64,000 bases of DNA. Origin: JAZKGA01 sp040386235. Lineage in GTDB: Bacteria; Pseudomonadota; Alphaproteobacteria; Micavibrionales; Micavibrionaceae. The notes under the pieces are model-generated. The model was not told the DNA's origin. It did not search any database and saw only the letters and a program-made list of their open reading frames with translations. Below are positions 54,588 to 61,195 of the stretch, in pieces (position 1 is the stretch's first letter; the number at the start of each line of letters is the position of its first letter). The stretch spans positions 558,001-622,000 of the forward strand of contig JAZKGA010000001.1 in assembly GCA_040386235.1 (NCBI GenBank). The letters run 5' to 3'. Position numbers and translations under genes: made by a program.

Positions 54588-54659
54588 TCACCAGAAGATA
54601 TTGTAAAGAATGATAACCGGAATCGGAACCCCGATTAAGAACATCAATAAACTTTTCAT
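54588..54659 (-). CDS. 23-residue single-helix membrane microprotein
   Basis: An ATG at 54659 preceded by GGAGA (54668-54664, spacing four) opens 23 codons to a TGA. The product begins MKSLLMFLIGVPIPVIILYN and is almost wholly one hydrophobic helix with a Pro-x-Pro kink. Very short IGVPIPVII-type peptides occur in other proteobacteria, without known function. It is last in the minus-strand row behind the 63-residue membrane protein (12 bases) and is followed by a terminator. Confidence 0.65.
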   Translation of the reverse strand: MKSLLMFLIGVPIPVIILYNIFW

Positions 54660-54671
54660 GGGGTCTCCAGA

Positions 54672-54863
54672 TTAGTTTGAAGTGGTGTGGTCGTCGATCT
54701 CGTCCCGAACTTCTTCGCCAAATTCAGAAACGTCGTTCGAGATTTTTTCAACTACGCTCGCAGGCTCATTGCGATCGTTGTAGTAATTCATGGCCATTAC
54801 GGCAAGAATACCGATCAAAGCGACTGCGATAATAAGAAGCATATTGTTATTACTGTTATGCAT
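54672..54863 (-). CDS. Small single-pass membrane protein
   Basis: 63 residues. A short polar N-terminus (MHNSNNN), one membrane helix (LLIIAVALIGILAVMAMNYY), then an acidic soluble tail (FGEEVRDEIDDHTTSN). I do not recognise a family. AAGGAAA precedes the ATG. It lies 31 bases after the holin-like gene and 12 before the microprotein, so it belongs to the same transcript, in a group that looks stress-related. Confidence 0.75.
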   Translation of the reverse strand: MHNSNNNMLLIIAVALIGILAVMAMNYYNDRNEPASVVEKISNDVSEFGEEVRDEIDDHTTSN

Positions 54864-54894
54864 GATGATTTTCCTTTTTTGTCAGAGCTTGAGT

Positions 54895-55329
54895 TTAAGT
54901 AAGTTTACGCGAAATAATAAAGCCGGTCAGTGCGGAAAGAAGAATGGCTTTTCCAACGTTTTCGCCGAAAATCTCATCCAACTTGGCCGAAATGCCATCC
55001 ACCGCCTCGTTCGATTCATCCAAAAGGGAACGAAGGGTTTTTTCAATACGCTTGGCTTTGTAAGTTTTGAAGCCGATCCATCCAGCAAGCAAGCCGATGG
55101 ATGTCAGCAAGACAATCCCGCCAACTGCCAACAGGACATGCGGTGCGTCATAGGTCTGCAGCAGCCACAGTGCCAGCCCAGACAGCATCAACAGATACGC
55201 CAGGGCGGCCATCATGATGATCAGGCTGCACAACATTCCGTCTTTGGTCATTCGGGGACTGCTCTGTTTCGTGGCAGATAAGTTAGACATCATCATGCCT
55301 TGTTCAATCAGATTAAGCAGGGGATGCAT
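54895..55329 (-). CDS. Holin-like/DUF1469-like two-helix membrane protein
   Basis: 144 residues with two adjacent membrane helices (about 33-57 and 65-90; MLSGLALWLL and VLLAVGGIVLLTSIGLLAG), then a soluble amphipathic helix (RIEKTLRSLLDESNEAVDGI) and a short hydrophobic end. This is the layout of phage-holin-superfamily and YqjE-type envelope proteins, which often accompany DUF883 (YqjD) genes, as here. AAAGGAGA lies six bases before ATG 55329. It is not evidence for a prophage. Confidence 0.7.
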   Translation of the reverse strand: MHPLLNLIEQGMMMSNLSATKQSSPRMTKDGMLCSLIIMMAALAYLLMLSGLALWLLQTYDAPHVLLAVGGIVLLTSIGLLAGWIGFKTYKAKRIEKTLRSLLDESNEAVDGISAKLDEIFGENVGKAILLSALTGFIISRKLT

Positions 55330-55366
55330 ATCTTGTCTCCTTTAACAGCGCAGTCGCCAATGTTGA

Positions 55367-55708
55367 TTAAGAGCGACGGCCCAGGAAAAGGGCTGCCAGG
55401 GCACCGGCAATAAATGCGAAGCCCAGACCTTTTGCAGGCTGATCTTTCACATAGGCTTTCACGCGGTCCAGGTCGGTTGTGACAACATGTGACAGCGTGT
55501 CAGCTTTGTCACGTGCCAGGTCAGCCAGTTGGCCACCGACATTTTTCGCAGCATAAACAGCATCGCGGGCTACGTTGCCTGCATCGCGTTTCAGGCTGCT
55601 TGCGCTGGCCGCAGCGTTTTCCCCGATATCTTGTAATTGACCTGGCGTGCGGTTCAGTTCGGCACGGGCGGCTTCTGATCGGGCACCAGTTAAGATTGAT
55701 GATTTCAT
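55367..55708 (-). CDS. YqjD/ElaB-type DUF883 family protein
   Basis: 113 residues: a long amphipathic helical region (GENAAASASSLKRDAGNVAR and DLARDKADTLSHVV) and a C-terminal membrane segment GLGFAFIAGALAALFLGRRS, the DUF883 layout. E. coli YqjD and ElaB are stationary-phase membrane proteins that bind ribosomes. ATG 55708 with AAGGAG upstream is preferred to an in-frame start at 55753. First gene of the four-gene minus-strand row. Confidence 0.82.
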   Translation of the reverse strand: MKSSILTGARSEAARAELNRTPGQLQDIGENAAASASSLKRDAGNVARDAVYAAKNVGGQLADLARDKADTLSHVVTTDLDRVKAYVKDQPAKGLGFAFIAGALAALFLGRRS

Positions 55709-55747
55709 GATTATGCTCCTTGTGTAATAATGAGGTTGTGCCATGCA

Positions 55748-55772
55748 AACCAATTTCTAACAAATAGGTTCC
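55748..55772 (-). promoter_or_regulatory. GGAAC-N16-GGTT promoter of the DUF883 row
   Basis: On the minus strand GGAAC (55772-55768) is 16 bases from GGTT (55751-55748), 40 bases before the start codon. The EcfG general-stress promoter of alphaproteobacteria is GGAAC-N16/17-CGTT, so this is a one-mismatch match. ATGGAAC and GGTTTG flanks are shared with the site at 57527. Confidence 0.5.
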
Positions 55773-55794
55773 ATGTGAATAATTATTCAAAGAA

Positions 55795-56550
55795 TTAAAG
55801 ACGTTCCACATTGGCGGCAAGAATATAACCCACACCGCGCACTGTTTTGATAATGCCGGCACTGTCGTTATCATTCGACGTCAGTTTTTTACGAATACGG
55901 GCAATTTGTATGTCAATGGCACGGTCATAGACATCGAAACGCCCGCCGCCGGATCGCGTAATATCAAACAGTTTTTCGCGCGACAAAACCTTGCCGGCTG
56001 AAACAACCAGGGCTTCCAGCAATTTAAACTCACCGGTGGTCAGTTCGACAGGCTGGCCGGCTTTGTTATACAGACTGTATTGATCGGTATCGATGATCCA
56101 GTCGCCAAAGGCCAGGCGGCTGGGGGCATTATTATCTGCCGCACCCGTGCTGAAACCCGCACCAGCGGTGCTAACAGGTACGCCGCGACGCATCACCGCG
56201 CGAATGCGCGCCGTCAATTCGCGCATTTCGAAAGGTTTGGTCATATAGTCGTCAGCGCCCATTTCCAGGCAGATAATCTTTTCAGTGGTATCGGTCTTGC
56301 CGCTGACCACGATAATGGGGGCTTTGATCTTTTCCTTGATAACATTAATCAAGGCCAGGCCTTCCGTGTCTTTTAACATCAGGTCAAGAAGCACCAAGTC
56401 TATCTCGCTGCCCTGGGATGTCCAGGCCTCGAATTCCTTCAGATCATGGGCACGAAGGATCTTATACCCCTCGCCCTCAAGGTATTCTTTAATAATAAAT
56501 TGCAGATCCGCATCATCATCAATGCTTAGGATCGTGCCCTTATCAATCAT
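55795..56550 (-). CDS. OmpR/PhoB-family response regulator
   Basis: 251 residues. The receiver has acidic pocket Asp11-Asp12, phospho-acceptor Asp56 in LVLLDLMLKD, Ser83 and Lys105 in MTKPFEMRELTARI. A winged-helix DNA-binding domain (about 155-245) ends RTVRGVGYILA. No kinase adjoins it; the nearest is the hybrid kinase 4.6 kb away. Start ATG 56550 or GTG 56553. It is divergent from the ECF gene, and the shared 149-base space contains an 11-bp-phased repeat of the type OmpR-family proteins bind. Confidence 0.92.
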   Translation of the reverse strand: MIDKGTILSIDDDADLQFIIKEYLEGEGYKILRAHDLKEFEAWTSQGSEIDLVLLDLMLKDTEGLALINVIKEKIKAPIIVVSGKTDTTEKIICLEMGADDYMTKPFEMRELTARIRAVMRRGVPVSTAGAGFSTGAADNNAPSRLAFGDWIIDTDQYSLYNKAGQPVELTTGEFKLLEALVVSAGKVLSREKLFDITRSGGGRFDVYDRAIDIQIARIRKKLTSNDNDSAGIIKTVRGVGYILAANVERL

Positions 56551-56588
56551 CACATTTCCCCTTGGTTCGGACGTACTTTAATCCGTTT

Positions 56589-56637
56589 GTTACAAATTAG
56601 AAACATTTTTCTATGATACAGAAACACGCCTGAAATT
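56589..56637 (+). promoter_or_regulatory. Four-box direct repeat, candidate response-regulator operator (copy 1)
   Basis: GTTACA at 56589, GAAACA at 56600, GAAACA at 56621 and GAAATT at 56632 give spacings of 11, 21 and 11 bases. The same boxes with the same spacings occur at 60389-60437. It lies between the divergent response regulator and ECF genes, so it could control both. Pairs of 11-bp-phased direct repeats are the normal binding mode of OmpR-family regulators. Confidence 0.6.
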
Positions 56638-56699
56638 CCAGCCATACACAGGGGGGCTAGATTGGTTTCACGAAATACACATTTGTGAGGAGAAAGCCA

Positions 56700-57227
56700 A
56701 TGTTAGCTGAACGCGACTTATTAAACGAGATGGAAGGGTTGAAGAAATTTGCCATTAAACTGTGCGGCAATCATGCAGATGCCGATGATTTATTGCAAAC
56801 AACAATCCTGAAGGCCTTAAAGAATAAGGATAAATTTGAGACTGACAGCCGGGTTTTCAGCTGGTTGTCGCGTATTATGTTTAACAGCTATGTGACCGAC
56901 TATAAACGCAAAGCCAAATACGAAACCCAGTATGACCCTGAGCCAGCTATAATGGCGGCCACGGTTGCACCTAATCAAGAGGATAAAATGATGATTTCCG
57001 AGATCCAAGAGGCAATGACGCAATTAAGCGCCGAACACCGTCAGATGTTGATGATGGTTTGTGCCTATGGCATGAGCTATGAAGAGGTTGCCGACAAACT
57101 CGGCATCCCAACAGGAACCGTCAGATCACGTTTGTCCCGGGCTCGCGATACATTACAAGGGATGTTGACCAGTAACGACAATCATACCCGTGTCTTGTCA
57201 CGCCAAGCCGCTGCTGCTGTACATTAA
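56700..57227 (+). CDS. ECF-type RNA polymerase sigma factor
   Basis: 175 residues. Region 2 (about 10-75) includes CGNHADADDLLQTTILKALK and SRVFSWLSRIMFNSYVTDYK; region 4 (about 105-160) includes GMSYEEVADKLGIPTGTVRS and RLSRARDTL. It resembles the EcfG-like group but lacks a NepR or PhyR neighbour. ATG 56700 follows GAGGAG; an upstream GTG at 56685 is less likely. A terminator follows, and a small anti-sigma-like gene lies 89 bases on. Confidence 0.92.
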   Translation: MLAERDLLNEMEGLKKFAIKLCGNHADADDLLQTTILKALKNKDKFETDSRVFSWLSRIMFNSYVTDYKRKAKYETQYDPEPAIMAATVAPNQEDKMMISEIQEAMTQLSAEHRQMLMMVCAYGMSYEEVADKLGIPTGTVRSRLSRARDTLQGMLTSNDNHTRVLSRQAAAAVH

Positions 57228-57242
57228 GTCTCTCAGTGAGCG

Positions 57243-57272
57243 AAAAGGGCGGCTGCGATGCCGCCCTTTTTT
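57243..57272 (+). terminator. Rho-independent terminator after the ECF gene
   Basis: AAAAGGGCGGC (57243-57253) pairs with GCCGCCCTTTT (57260-57270) around TGCGAT, with six T residues in total. Confidence 0.85.
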
Positions 57273-57316
57273 GAGCGTCCGTGAAACTAAACGGGCTTTA
57301 GAATGTTGGTAGGTTT

Positions 57317-57514
57317 ATGGAACTAGATGACGACCATAAAGAATTGATCTCGGCCTATGTCGATAACCATCTTAGCGCTGGAGAGCGGCAGCAGGTGGAA
57401 ATCCATATTTTGAACAGTCGTGACGGTATCGCCTATTATTTAAATACTGTTTTAATGAAACATTTGATTCGCGAATCTTATTTCACCAATACGGTAAATA
57501 TGACGAAGAACTGA
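57317..57514 (+). CDS. Miniature anti-sigma-factor-like protein
   Basis: 65 residues, no membrane segment. LISAYVDNHLSAGERQQVEI matches the N-terminal anti-sigma domain pattern (SAYLDGELSxxERxxVExHL) that clamps ECF factors. It stops before any transmembrane or sensor part and lacks the His-x3-Cys-x2-Cys zinc motif. It lies just after the ECF gene but behind a terminator, so it has its own control; GAAAC (57283) and TGTT (57304) at N16 form a weak promoter candidate. It is not a NepR protein. Confidence 0.6.
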   Translation: MELDDDHKELISAYVDNHLSAGERQQVEIHILNSRDGIAYYLNTVLMKHLIRESYFTNTVNMTKN

Positions 57515-57526
57515 TTTTCTACTTAT

Positions 57527-57551
57527 GGAACAAAACAAACAATGATGTGTT
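57527..57551 (+). promoter_or_regulatory. GGAAC-N16-TGTT promoter of the EF-hand gene
   Basis: GGAAC (57527-57531) and TGTT (57548-57551) are 16 bases apart, 35 bases before the ATG. It is one mismatch from the EcfG consensus and shares ATGGAAC and GTTTG flanks with the DUF883-row promoter. Confidence 0.5.
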
Positions 57552-57586
57552 TGTTAGACATGTAATCACTCTTGAAAGGACATACT

Positions 57587-58126
57587 ATGAATACCAAAAC
57601 CTACGCGCTTTTGTTGGCGCTGACATTACCACTGGCTCCAGCCGCATTGGCCGAGACAGTGACAGAAACAACAATCGTCACAAGCAAGCCTATGCCGCAT
57701 GTTGAGCGGATTGATTTCATGGCTTTTGACATGAACCGTGATACACGTCTGTCAATGCGTGAAGTTGGCGATGTGCTGTTTGACGCCTTTGACGGCGACA
57801 AAAATGGCAAGCTGGATAGCATGGAGTTCGAAAAGAATACTGTTATCACCGTGATGCCAAGGTCTTCGACAACCTACACATACTATGACTACAACAATGA
57901 TGGTCTGGCAGAAGCGAGCAAAATCACACAAACAGAATTCATGGAACGTTCGAACCTGATCCGTTTTGATCGCCAGGAAAACGGTTTGTCAGCGCATGAA
58001 TTTATCGGCAAATACCATAAAGAGCTGGATGTTAACCGTGATAATTACGTGACCAAAGAAGAATGGCAGCGTGAGTATTCATTGTTCGTAAAACCAAAAG
58101 TGAATATGAATATCTACAATAAATAA
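57587..58126 (+). CDS. Secreted EF-hand protein
   Basis: 179 residues with a signal peptide (LLLALTLPLAPAALAETV, cleavage near residue 22). EF-hand-like loops start at Asp48 (DMNRDTRLSMRE) and Asp69 (DGDKNGKLDSME), with further Asp/Asn-rich loops DYNNDGLAEAS and DVNRDNYVTKEE. Periplasmic calcium binding is expected. ATG 57587 with AAAGGA upstream is preferred to TTG 57572. Its promoter resembles a general-stress promoter and a strong hairpin follows. Confidence 0.82.
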   Translation: MNTKTYALLLALTLPLAPAALAETVTETTIVTSKPMPHVERIDFMAFDMNRDTRLSMREVGDVLFDAFDGDKNGKLDSMEFEKNTVITVMPRSSTTYTYYDYNNDGLAEASKITQTEFMERSNLIRFDRQENGLSAHEFIGKYHKELDVNRDNYVTKEEWQREYSLFVKPKVNMNIYNK

Positions 58127-58138
58127 GACCCATTGAAC

Positions 58139-58174
58139 AGAGAGGTTCCCGGTTCCCCCGGGAACCTCTCTTCT
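58139..58174 (+). terminator. Strong hairpin after the EF-hand gene
   Basis: A perfect 14-base-pair stem, AGAGAGGTTCCCGG (58139-58152) with CCGGGAACCTCTCT (58158-58171), and a short T-rich tail (TTCTTCT). It is longer than a usual terminator stem and precedes the next gene by 30 bases, so it could also stabilise the upstream mRNA. Confidence 0.7.
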
Positions 58175-58203
58175 TCTGCCACACCACAACAGAAGGAGTC
58201 AGT

Positions 58204-58569
58204 ATGTTCAGGCACCCTCCGCGTAACAATGATAATTCTCCGCGTTTTATTTACCTTCACCGCCTTGAAAGAATATTCGATAATCGCCCGGTTAAGCTGG
58301 CGATGGCCGAGTACCTCTCGATCCGCCGTCGGATCTTCCTGCTGAAACGCTGGCGCGACGATCGTACTGTTTACTTGATGTCCTTTTTCCCCGATCTGTC
58401 CTATATCCACGACGCAACATTGCGAAAAATAAACTTGAATTTGGAATGCCTGCGCCGGCAAAGAGAGCGCAGTCGTCACAACAAATCACGCCTGATGGAA
58501 CGAATTTCAAACATGACTGTTGGTAGGTTCGGTTATCAGACAAAATCTATATTTAAAGAATACAAATAA
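58204..58569 (+). CDS. Unknown small basic protein
   Basis: 121 residues, very rich in Arg (RLERIFDNRPVKLAMAEYLS; LLKRWRDDRTVYLMSFFPDL). No signal peptide or membrane segment. Not recognised. AGAAGGAG lies before the ATG, a good ribosome site. It sits between the EF-hand and OmpA-like genes, 12 bases before the latter, so the two are probably co-transcribed. RNA or nucleic-acid binding is possible from charge alone. Confidence 0.65.
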   Translation: MFRHPPRNNDNSPRFIYLHRLERIFDNRPVKLAMAEYLSIRRRIFLLKRWRDDRTVYLMSFFPDLSYIHDATLRKINLNLECLRRQRERSRHNKSRLMERISNMTVGRFGYQTKSIFKEYK

Positions 58570-58580
58570 CGGAGACAAAA

Positions 58581-59216
58581 ATGAAAATAAAACAGCAGAT
58601 TTTTGCAGCAACTTTACTGGTTCTTGGCGTCACTTCGGCCCCAGCCGCATTGCAGGCCGGCCACAATGGCGTCCATCATGGGTATGGCATTGAACACCAT
58701 CATCCCCATCGTCATAACCGCGACCTGACGCTGGGTCAGGCGTATGAAATTCAAAAGTACTTTGAGTATGAAGAGCGTGAGCCATGCCAAAATTATCGTG
58801 CCTATCCTGAAGGGTTACGCCCAGGAACACGATGTGGCGGGCCGGACAGCGTCATACAGACAGAAATGCGGATTCTGCCGGTTATTGCCCGGTACGAGAT
58901 TTACTTTGATCTCAATAAATCCGGCATTCGTGCGGACCAGGTTGAAACCCTGAACAAGCTGGAACGTGAATTGAAAACGTACAATCCTGCACAAATCACG
59001 GTCACCGGCCACGCGGATACATCCGGTCCCGCTGGCTATAACCAGAAATTGTCCGGTGAACGGGCGATGTCGGTTTCCGGCGCGCTGACCAAGCGCAATA
59101 TCCCGAACTTCCTGCTTGATAAACGTGCGGCGGGTGAAGGTGATCTTGCGGTGCCAACACCGGACGGCACACGTCTGATGGCGAATCGTCGCGTGGTTGT
59201 TGAATTCCGCAAATAA
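58581..59216 (+). CDS. OmpA-family protein
   Basis: 211 residues with a signal peptide (ending PAALQAG) and a His-rich segment (EHHHPHRHNR) near residues 38-47, then an OmpA/MotB-type peptidoglycan-binding domain from about 105. VTGHADTSGPAGYNQKLSGE, RAMSVSGALTKRNI and MANRRVVVEF are its landmarks. It likely links the outer membrane or periplasm to murein; no beta-barrel precedes the domain. A terminator follows. Confidence 0.88.
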   Translation: MKIKQQIFAATLLVLGVTSAPAALQAGHNGVHHGYGIEHHHPHRHNRDLTLGQAYEIQKYFEYEEREPCQNYRAYPEGLRPGTRCGGPDSVIQTEMRILPVIARYEIYFDLNKSGIRADQVETLNKLERELKTYNPAQITVTGHADTSGPAGYNQKLSGERAMSVSGALTKRNIPNFLLDKRAAGEGDLAVPTPDGTRLMANRRVVVEFRK

Positions 59217-59251
59217 GAAAGCCACGATTAACTGAGCGTGCTAATTTAGAC

Positions 59252-59280
59252 AGAAGCCATCCTCGGGTGGCTTCTTTTTT
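59252..59280 (+). terminator. Rho-independent terminator after the OmpA-family gene
   Basis: AGAAGCCA (59252-59259) pairs with TGGCTTCT (59268-59275) and is followed by further T residues to 59280. Confidence 0.8.
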
Positions 59281-59300
59281 AACCGAATAGTTGGGTAAAG

Positions 59301-60359
59301 ATGATGAGACCGAAGATATTCGCACCACTGGCAATGGCCGCGACGCTGGCTATGCCGCTTCTTATGTCTTTCAGTCCGTCATGGGCAGGGCAGGGCGAGC
59401 CTTCGGCCCTGCAAACACTGGACAAAAACCCGAAGAAGTCATCGCTGACACTCACGCTTGATAATGATTTGCTGGCATCCGGGTCGGACCAATATTATAC
59501 AAACGGCATCCAGCTGACGTATTACAATGTAGATCGCCATGCGCCACCGGTAATTGAAAGATTTCTGGATGACGTGGTTGGCTATGATGTCGGTGTGGCG
59601 ACATCGACATCCTTTTTCTTGGGCCAAAAGATTTTTACCCCGAAAGATATTACAATCGCAGAAGAACAGCCGGGGGATCGTCCGTGGGCCGGATGGCTGT
59701 ATGCTGGTTTCCTGATGTCAAATATTTATCCTGATCACAGCGACCGTTTGGGCGTGGTTGTGGGTGTTGTCGGACCTGCATCGCTGGCCGAACCAACGCA
59801 AAAATTCATTCATGACAAAATATCTGACTCACCGCGACCAGCGGGATGGGATAACCAGTTGCGGAGCGAGCCGGGCCTGATCGTAACATGGGATCGCCGT
59901 TGGCAGAATTTTGCGGGCTATACCACCGGCAATTATCGCACGCAGTTTGAGCCGAACGTGTCTGTCGCCCTTGGGAATATCAACACCTATGCCGGGGCGG
60001 GGATGAATGTCACGTTCGGGCCAGCCCAGAATGAATTTCGCGATGTGCCACCACGAATCTACCCAGCAGGCCTGGGCAGCGGGTATTTCGACCATCCGAA
60101 TTCACGCGACTGGGACTGGTACACCTTTGCCGGTGTGAATGGCCGGGCTGTGGCACGCGATATCTTTCTTGATGGCAACACGTTCCGCGGCGGGCCAAGT
60201 GTCGATAAAAAAGACTTTGTTTACGACGCCAATGCAGGCGTTGCGTTCACCTATAAAGACACACGGCTGTCTTATGGCCTGACATATCGCAGCAAAGAAT
60301 TTCATGGCCAGGAAGATGAAACGGTCTTTGGCTCAGTCGGCGTGTCATATCGTTTTTAG
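59301..60359 (+). CDS. LpxR-like lipid A deacylase (DUF2219)
   Basis: 352 residues with a signal peptide ending PSWAGQG. The protein is predicted to be a 12-stranded outer-membrane barrel. LTLDNDLLASGSDQYYTNGI corresponds to the LpxR N-terminal catalytic Asn-Asp region, and GDRPWAGWLYAGF is the family signature; the C-terminal GSVGVSYRF ends in Phe as outer-membrane proteins do. LpxR removes the 3-prime acyloxyacyl group from lipid A. Activity is not proven by sequence. Its own promoter was not found. Confidence 0.85.
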   Translation: MMRPKIFAPLAMAATLAMPLLMSFSPSWAGQGEPSALQTLDKNPKKSSLTLTLDNDLLASGSDQYYTNGIQLTYYNVDRHAPPVIERFLDDVVGYDVGVATSTSFFLGQKIFTPKDITIAEEQPGDRPWAGWLYAGFLMSNIYPDHSDRLGVVVGVVGPASLAEPTQKFIHDKISDSPRPAGWDNQLRSEPGLIVTWDRRWQNFAGYTTGNYRTQFEPNVSVALGNINTYAGAGMNVTFGPAQNEFRDVPPRIYPAGLGSGYFDHPNSRDWDWYTFAGVNGRAVARDIFLDGNTFRGGPSVDKKDFVYDANAGVAFTYKDTRLSYGLTYRSKEFHGQEDETVFGSVGVSYRF

Positions 60360-60388
60360 GGAAAATAAGAGCCTATTTGACCCGCTTT

Positions 60389-60437
60389 GTTACACAACTG
60401 AAACAAAAACACTGTTTTTTGAAACAGACGCGAAACA
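60389..60437 (+). promoter_or_regulatory. Four-box direct repeat, candidate response-regulator operator (copy 2)
   Basis: GTTACA at 60389, GAAACA at 60400, 60421 and 60432, with spacings 11, 21 and 11 exactly as in copy 1 at 56589. TTTGTTACA precedes both copies. It lies upstream of the 92-residue gene at 60521. Confidence 0.6.
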
Positions 60438-60469
60438 GGCACCTAACATACACCAGGTACAGTGAACGC

Positions 60470-60500
60470 AATCACGAACACCGTGATTAATCGCAGCGTT
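60470..60500 (+). promoter_or_regulatory. Inverted repeat and weak CGAAC-N17-CGTT promoter
   Basis: AATCACG (60470-60476) and CGTGATT (60482-60488) are exact reverse complements around AACAC. CGAAC (60475-60479) and CGTT (60497-60500) at N17 overlap it and differ from the EcfG consensus by one base. A repressor or dimeric activator bound to the repeat would cover the -35 region. Confidence 0.4.
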
Positions 60501-60520
60501 AGAAAAAATGGAGTATAATT

Positions 60521-60799
60521 ATGAACCTACAACACCACTCATTATTGATCCCGCATGCCGTGCATTCGGTAACGCACCCTTTGGTTGCTGATTTTTATAT
60601 CAAGCAAGAATACAGCCGTGAAAAACCGTACGCGTGCAAAGACATTCTGGTGATCGAGGCGAACTTTTCCGAACGTGTCATGAATCACCGTCAATACCGC
60701 GCCCTGATGGCCGAGTTGTTTTTGGCGTTGCCTGACATCAAAGAACAAGTTGAATCTAATCTTGGTGTTATTGACCGTGTTGACATCAAAACGCATTAA
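60521..60799 (+). CDS. Unknown 92-residue protein
   Basis: Soluble, no signal peptide, not recognised. VADFYIKQEYSREKPYACKD and FLALPDIKEQVESNLGVIDR are its most structured stretches. GGAG precedes the ATG at a suitable distance. It is the only gene directly downstream of repeat copy 2 and the inverted repeat, so it is probably a strongly regulated target. Function unknown. Confidence 0.7.
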   Translation: MNLQHHSLLIPHAVHSVTHPLVADFYIKQEYSREKPYACKDILVIEANFSERVMNHRQYRALMAELFLALPDIKEQVESNLGVIDRVDIKTH

Positions 60800-60890
60800 T
60801 CTCCAAAGAAGTGACATAATTTTATTTAGACCGGGAACCAAGTACTGGACTGATAGTATGTCATATGAACACTAAACAGGAGATTATAAT

Positions 60891-61070
60891 ATGCTAAGAT
60901 GGGCAGTCGTATTTTTGGTATTGGCAATTATTGCTGGGTTACTTGGATTTGGTGGGATTGCTGCCATATCCACAAACATTGCGCAGGTACTGTTTGTCAT
61001 TTTCATCGTTTTATTCTTGGCATCTGTGCTGATGGGCTTTGTAAACGGCAGACGACCATCAATTGACTGA
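60891..61070 (+). CDS. DUF1328 small membrane protein
   Basis: 59 residues, starting MLRWAVVFLVLAIIAGLLGF and continuing GGIAAISTNIAQVLFVIFIV, the DUF1328 (YtjA-type) signature. Two membrane helices. Family function is unknown; members are frequent in stress regulons. AGGAG at 60877-60881 precedes the ATG. GGAAC at 60834-60838 lies upstream but without a convincing -10. A hairpin follows. Confidence 0.9.
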   Translation: MLRWAVVFLVLAIIAGLLGFGGIAAISTNIAQVLFVIFIVLFLASVLMGFVNGRRPSID

Positions 61071-61092
61071 TACCCAATACATTATTTCCCTT

Positions 61093-61123
61093 GGAAACCG
61101 CCAGCTTACACTGGCGGTTTTCC
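61093..61123 (+). terminator. Terminator hairpin after the DUF1328 gene
   Basis: CCGCCAG (61098-61104) pairs with CTGGCGG (61111-61117), extended by AAA/TTT pairing, with four T residues at 61118-61121. Confidence 0.7.
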
Positions 61124-61195
61124 GCATGTGCACTGCATGAATTGTAAGGCCAATCGAAACATTGTATATGTGGGTTGAACCACTGGAACGGCAAA

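Noticed and set aside
54895..55329. Holin-like protein as a sign of a prophage
   Set aside because: No endolysin, structural, integrase or attachment-site signal lies nearby, and the same two-helix layout is found in YqjE-type proteins next to YqjD genes.
56589..56637. The GAAACA boxes as -35 and -10 promoter elements
   Set aside because: Four near-identical boxes with 11, 21 and 11 base offsets do not fit a two-part promoter. Protein-binding direct repeats fit better.
57317..57514. NepR anti-sigma factor of the general stress response
   Set aside because: The NepR helix motif is absent; the sequence instead matches the broader anti-sigma domain pattern, and no PhyR gene adjoins it.
60834..60838. 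GGAAC upstream of the DUF1328 gene as another stress promoter
   Set aside because: At N16 and N17 the following bases are AGTA and GTAT, not NGTT, so the -10 half is missing.
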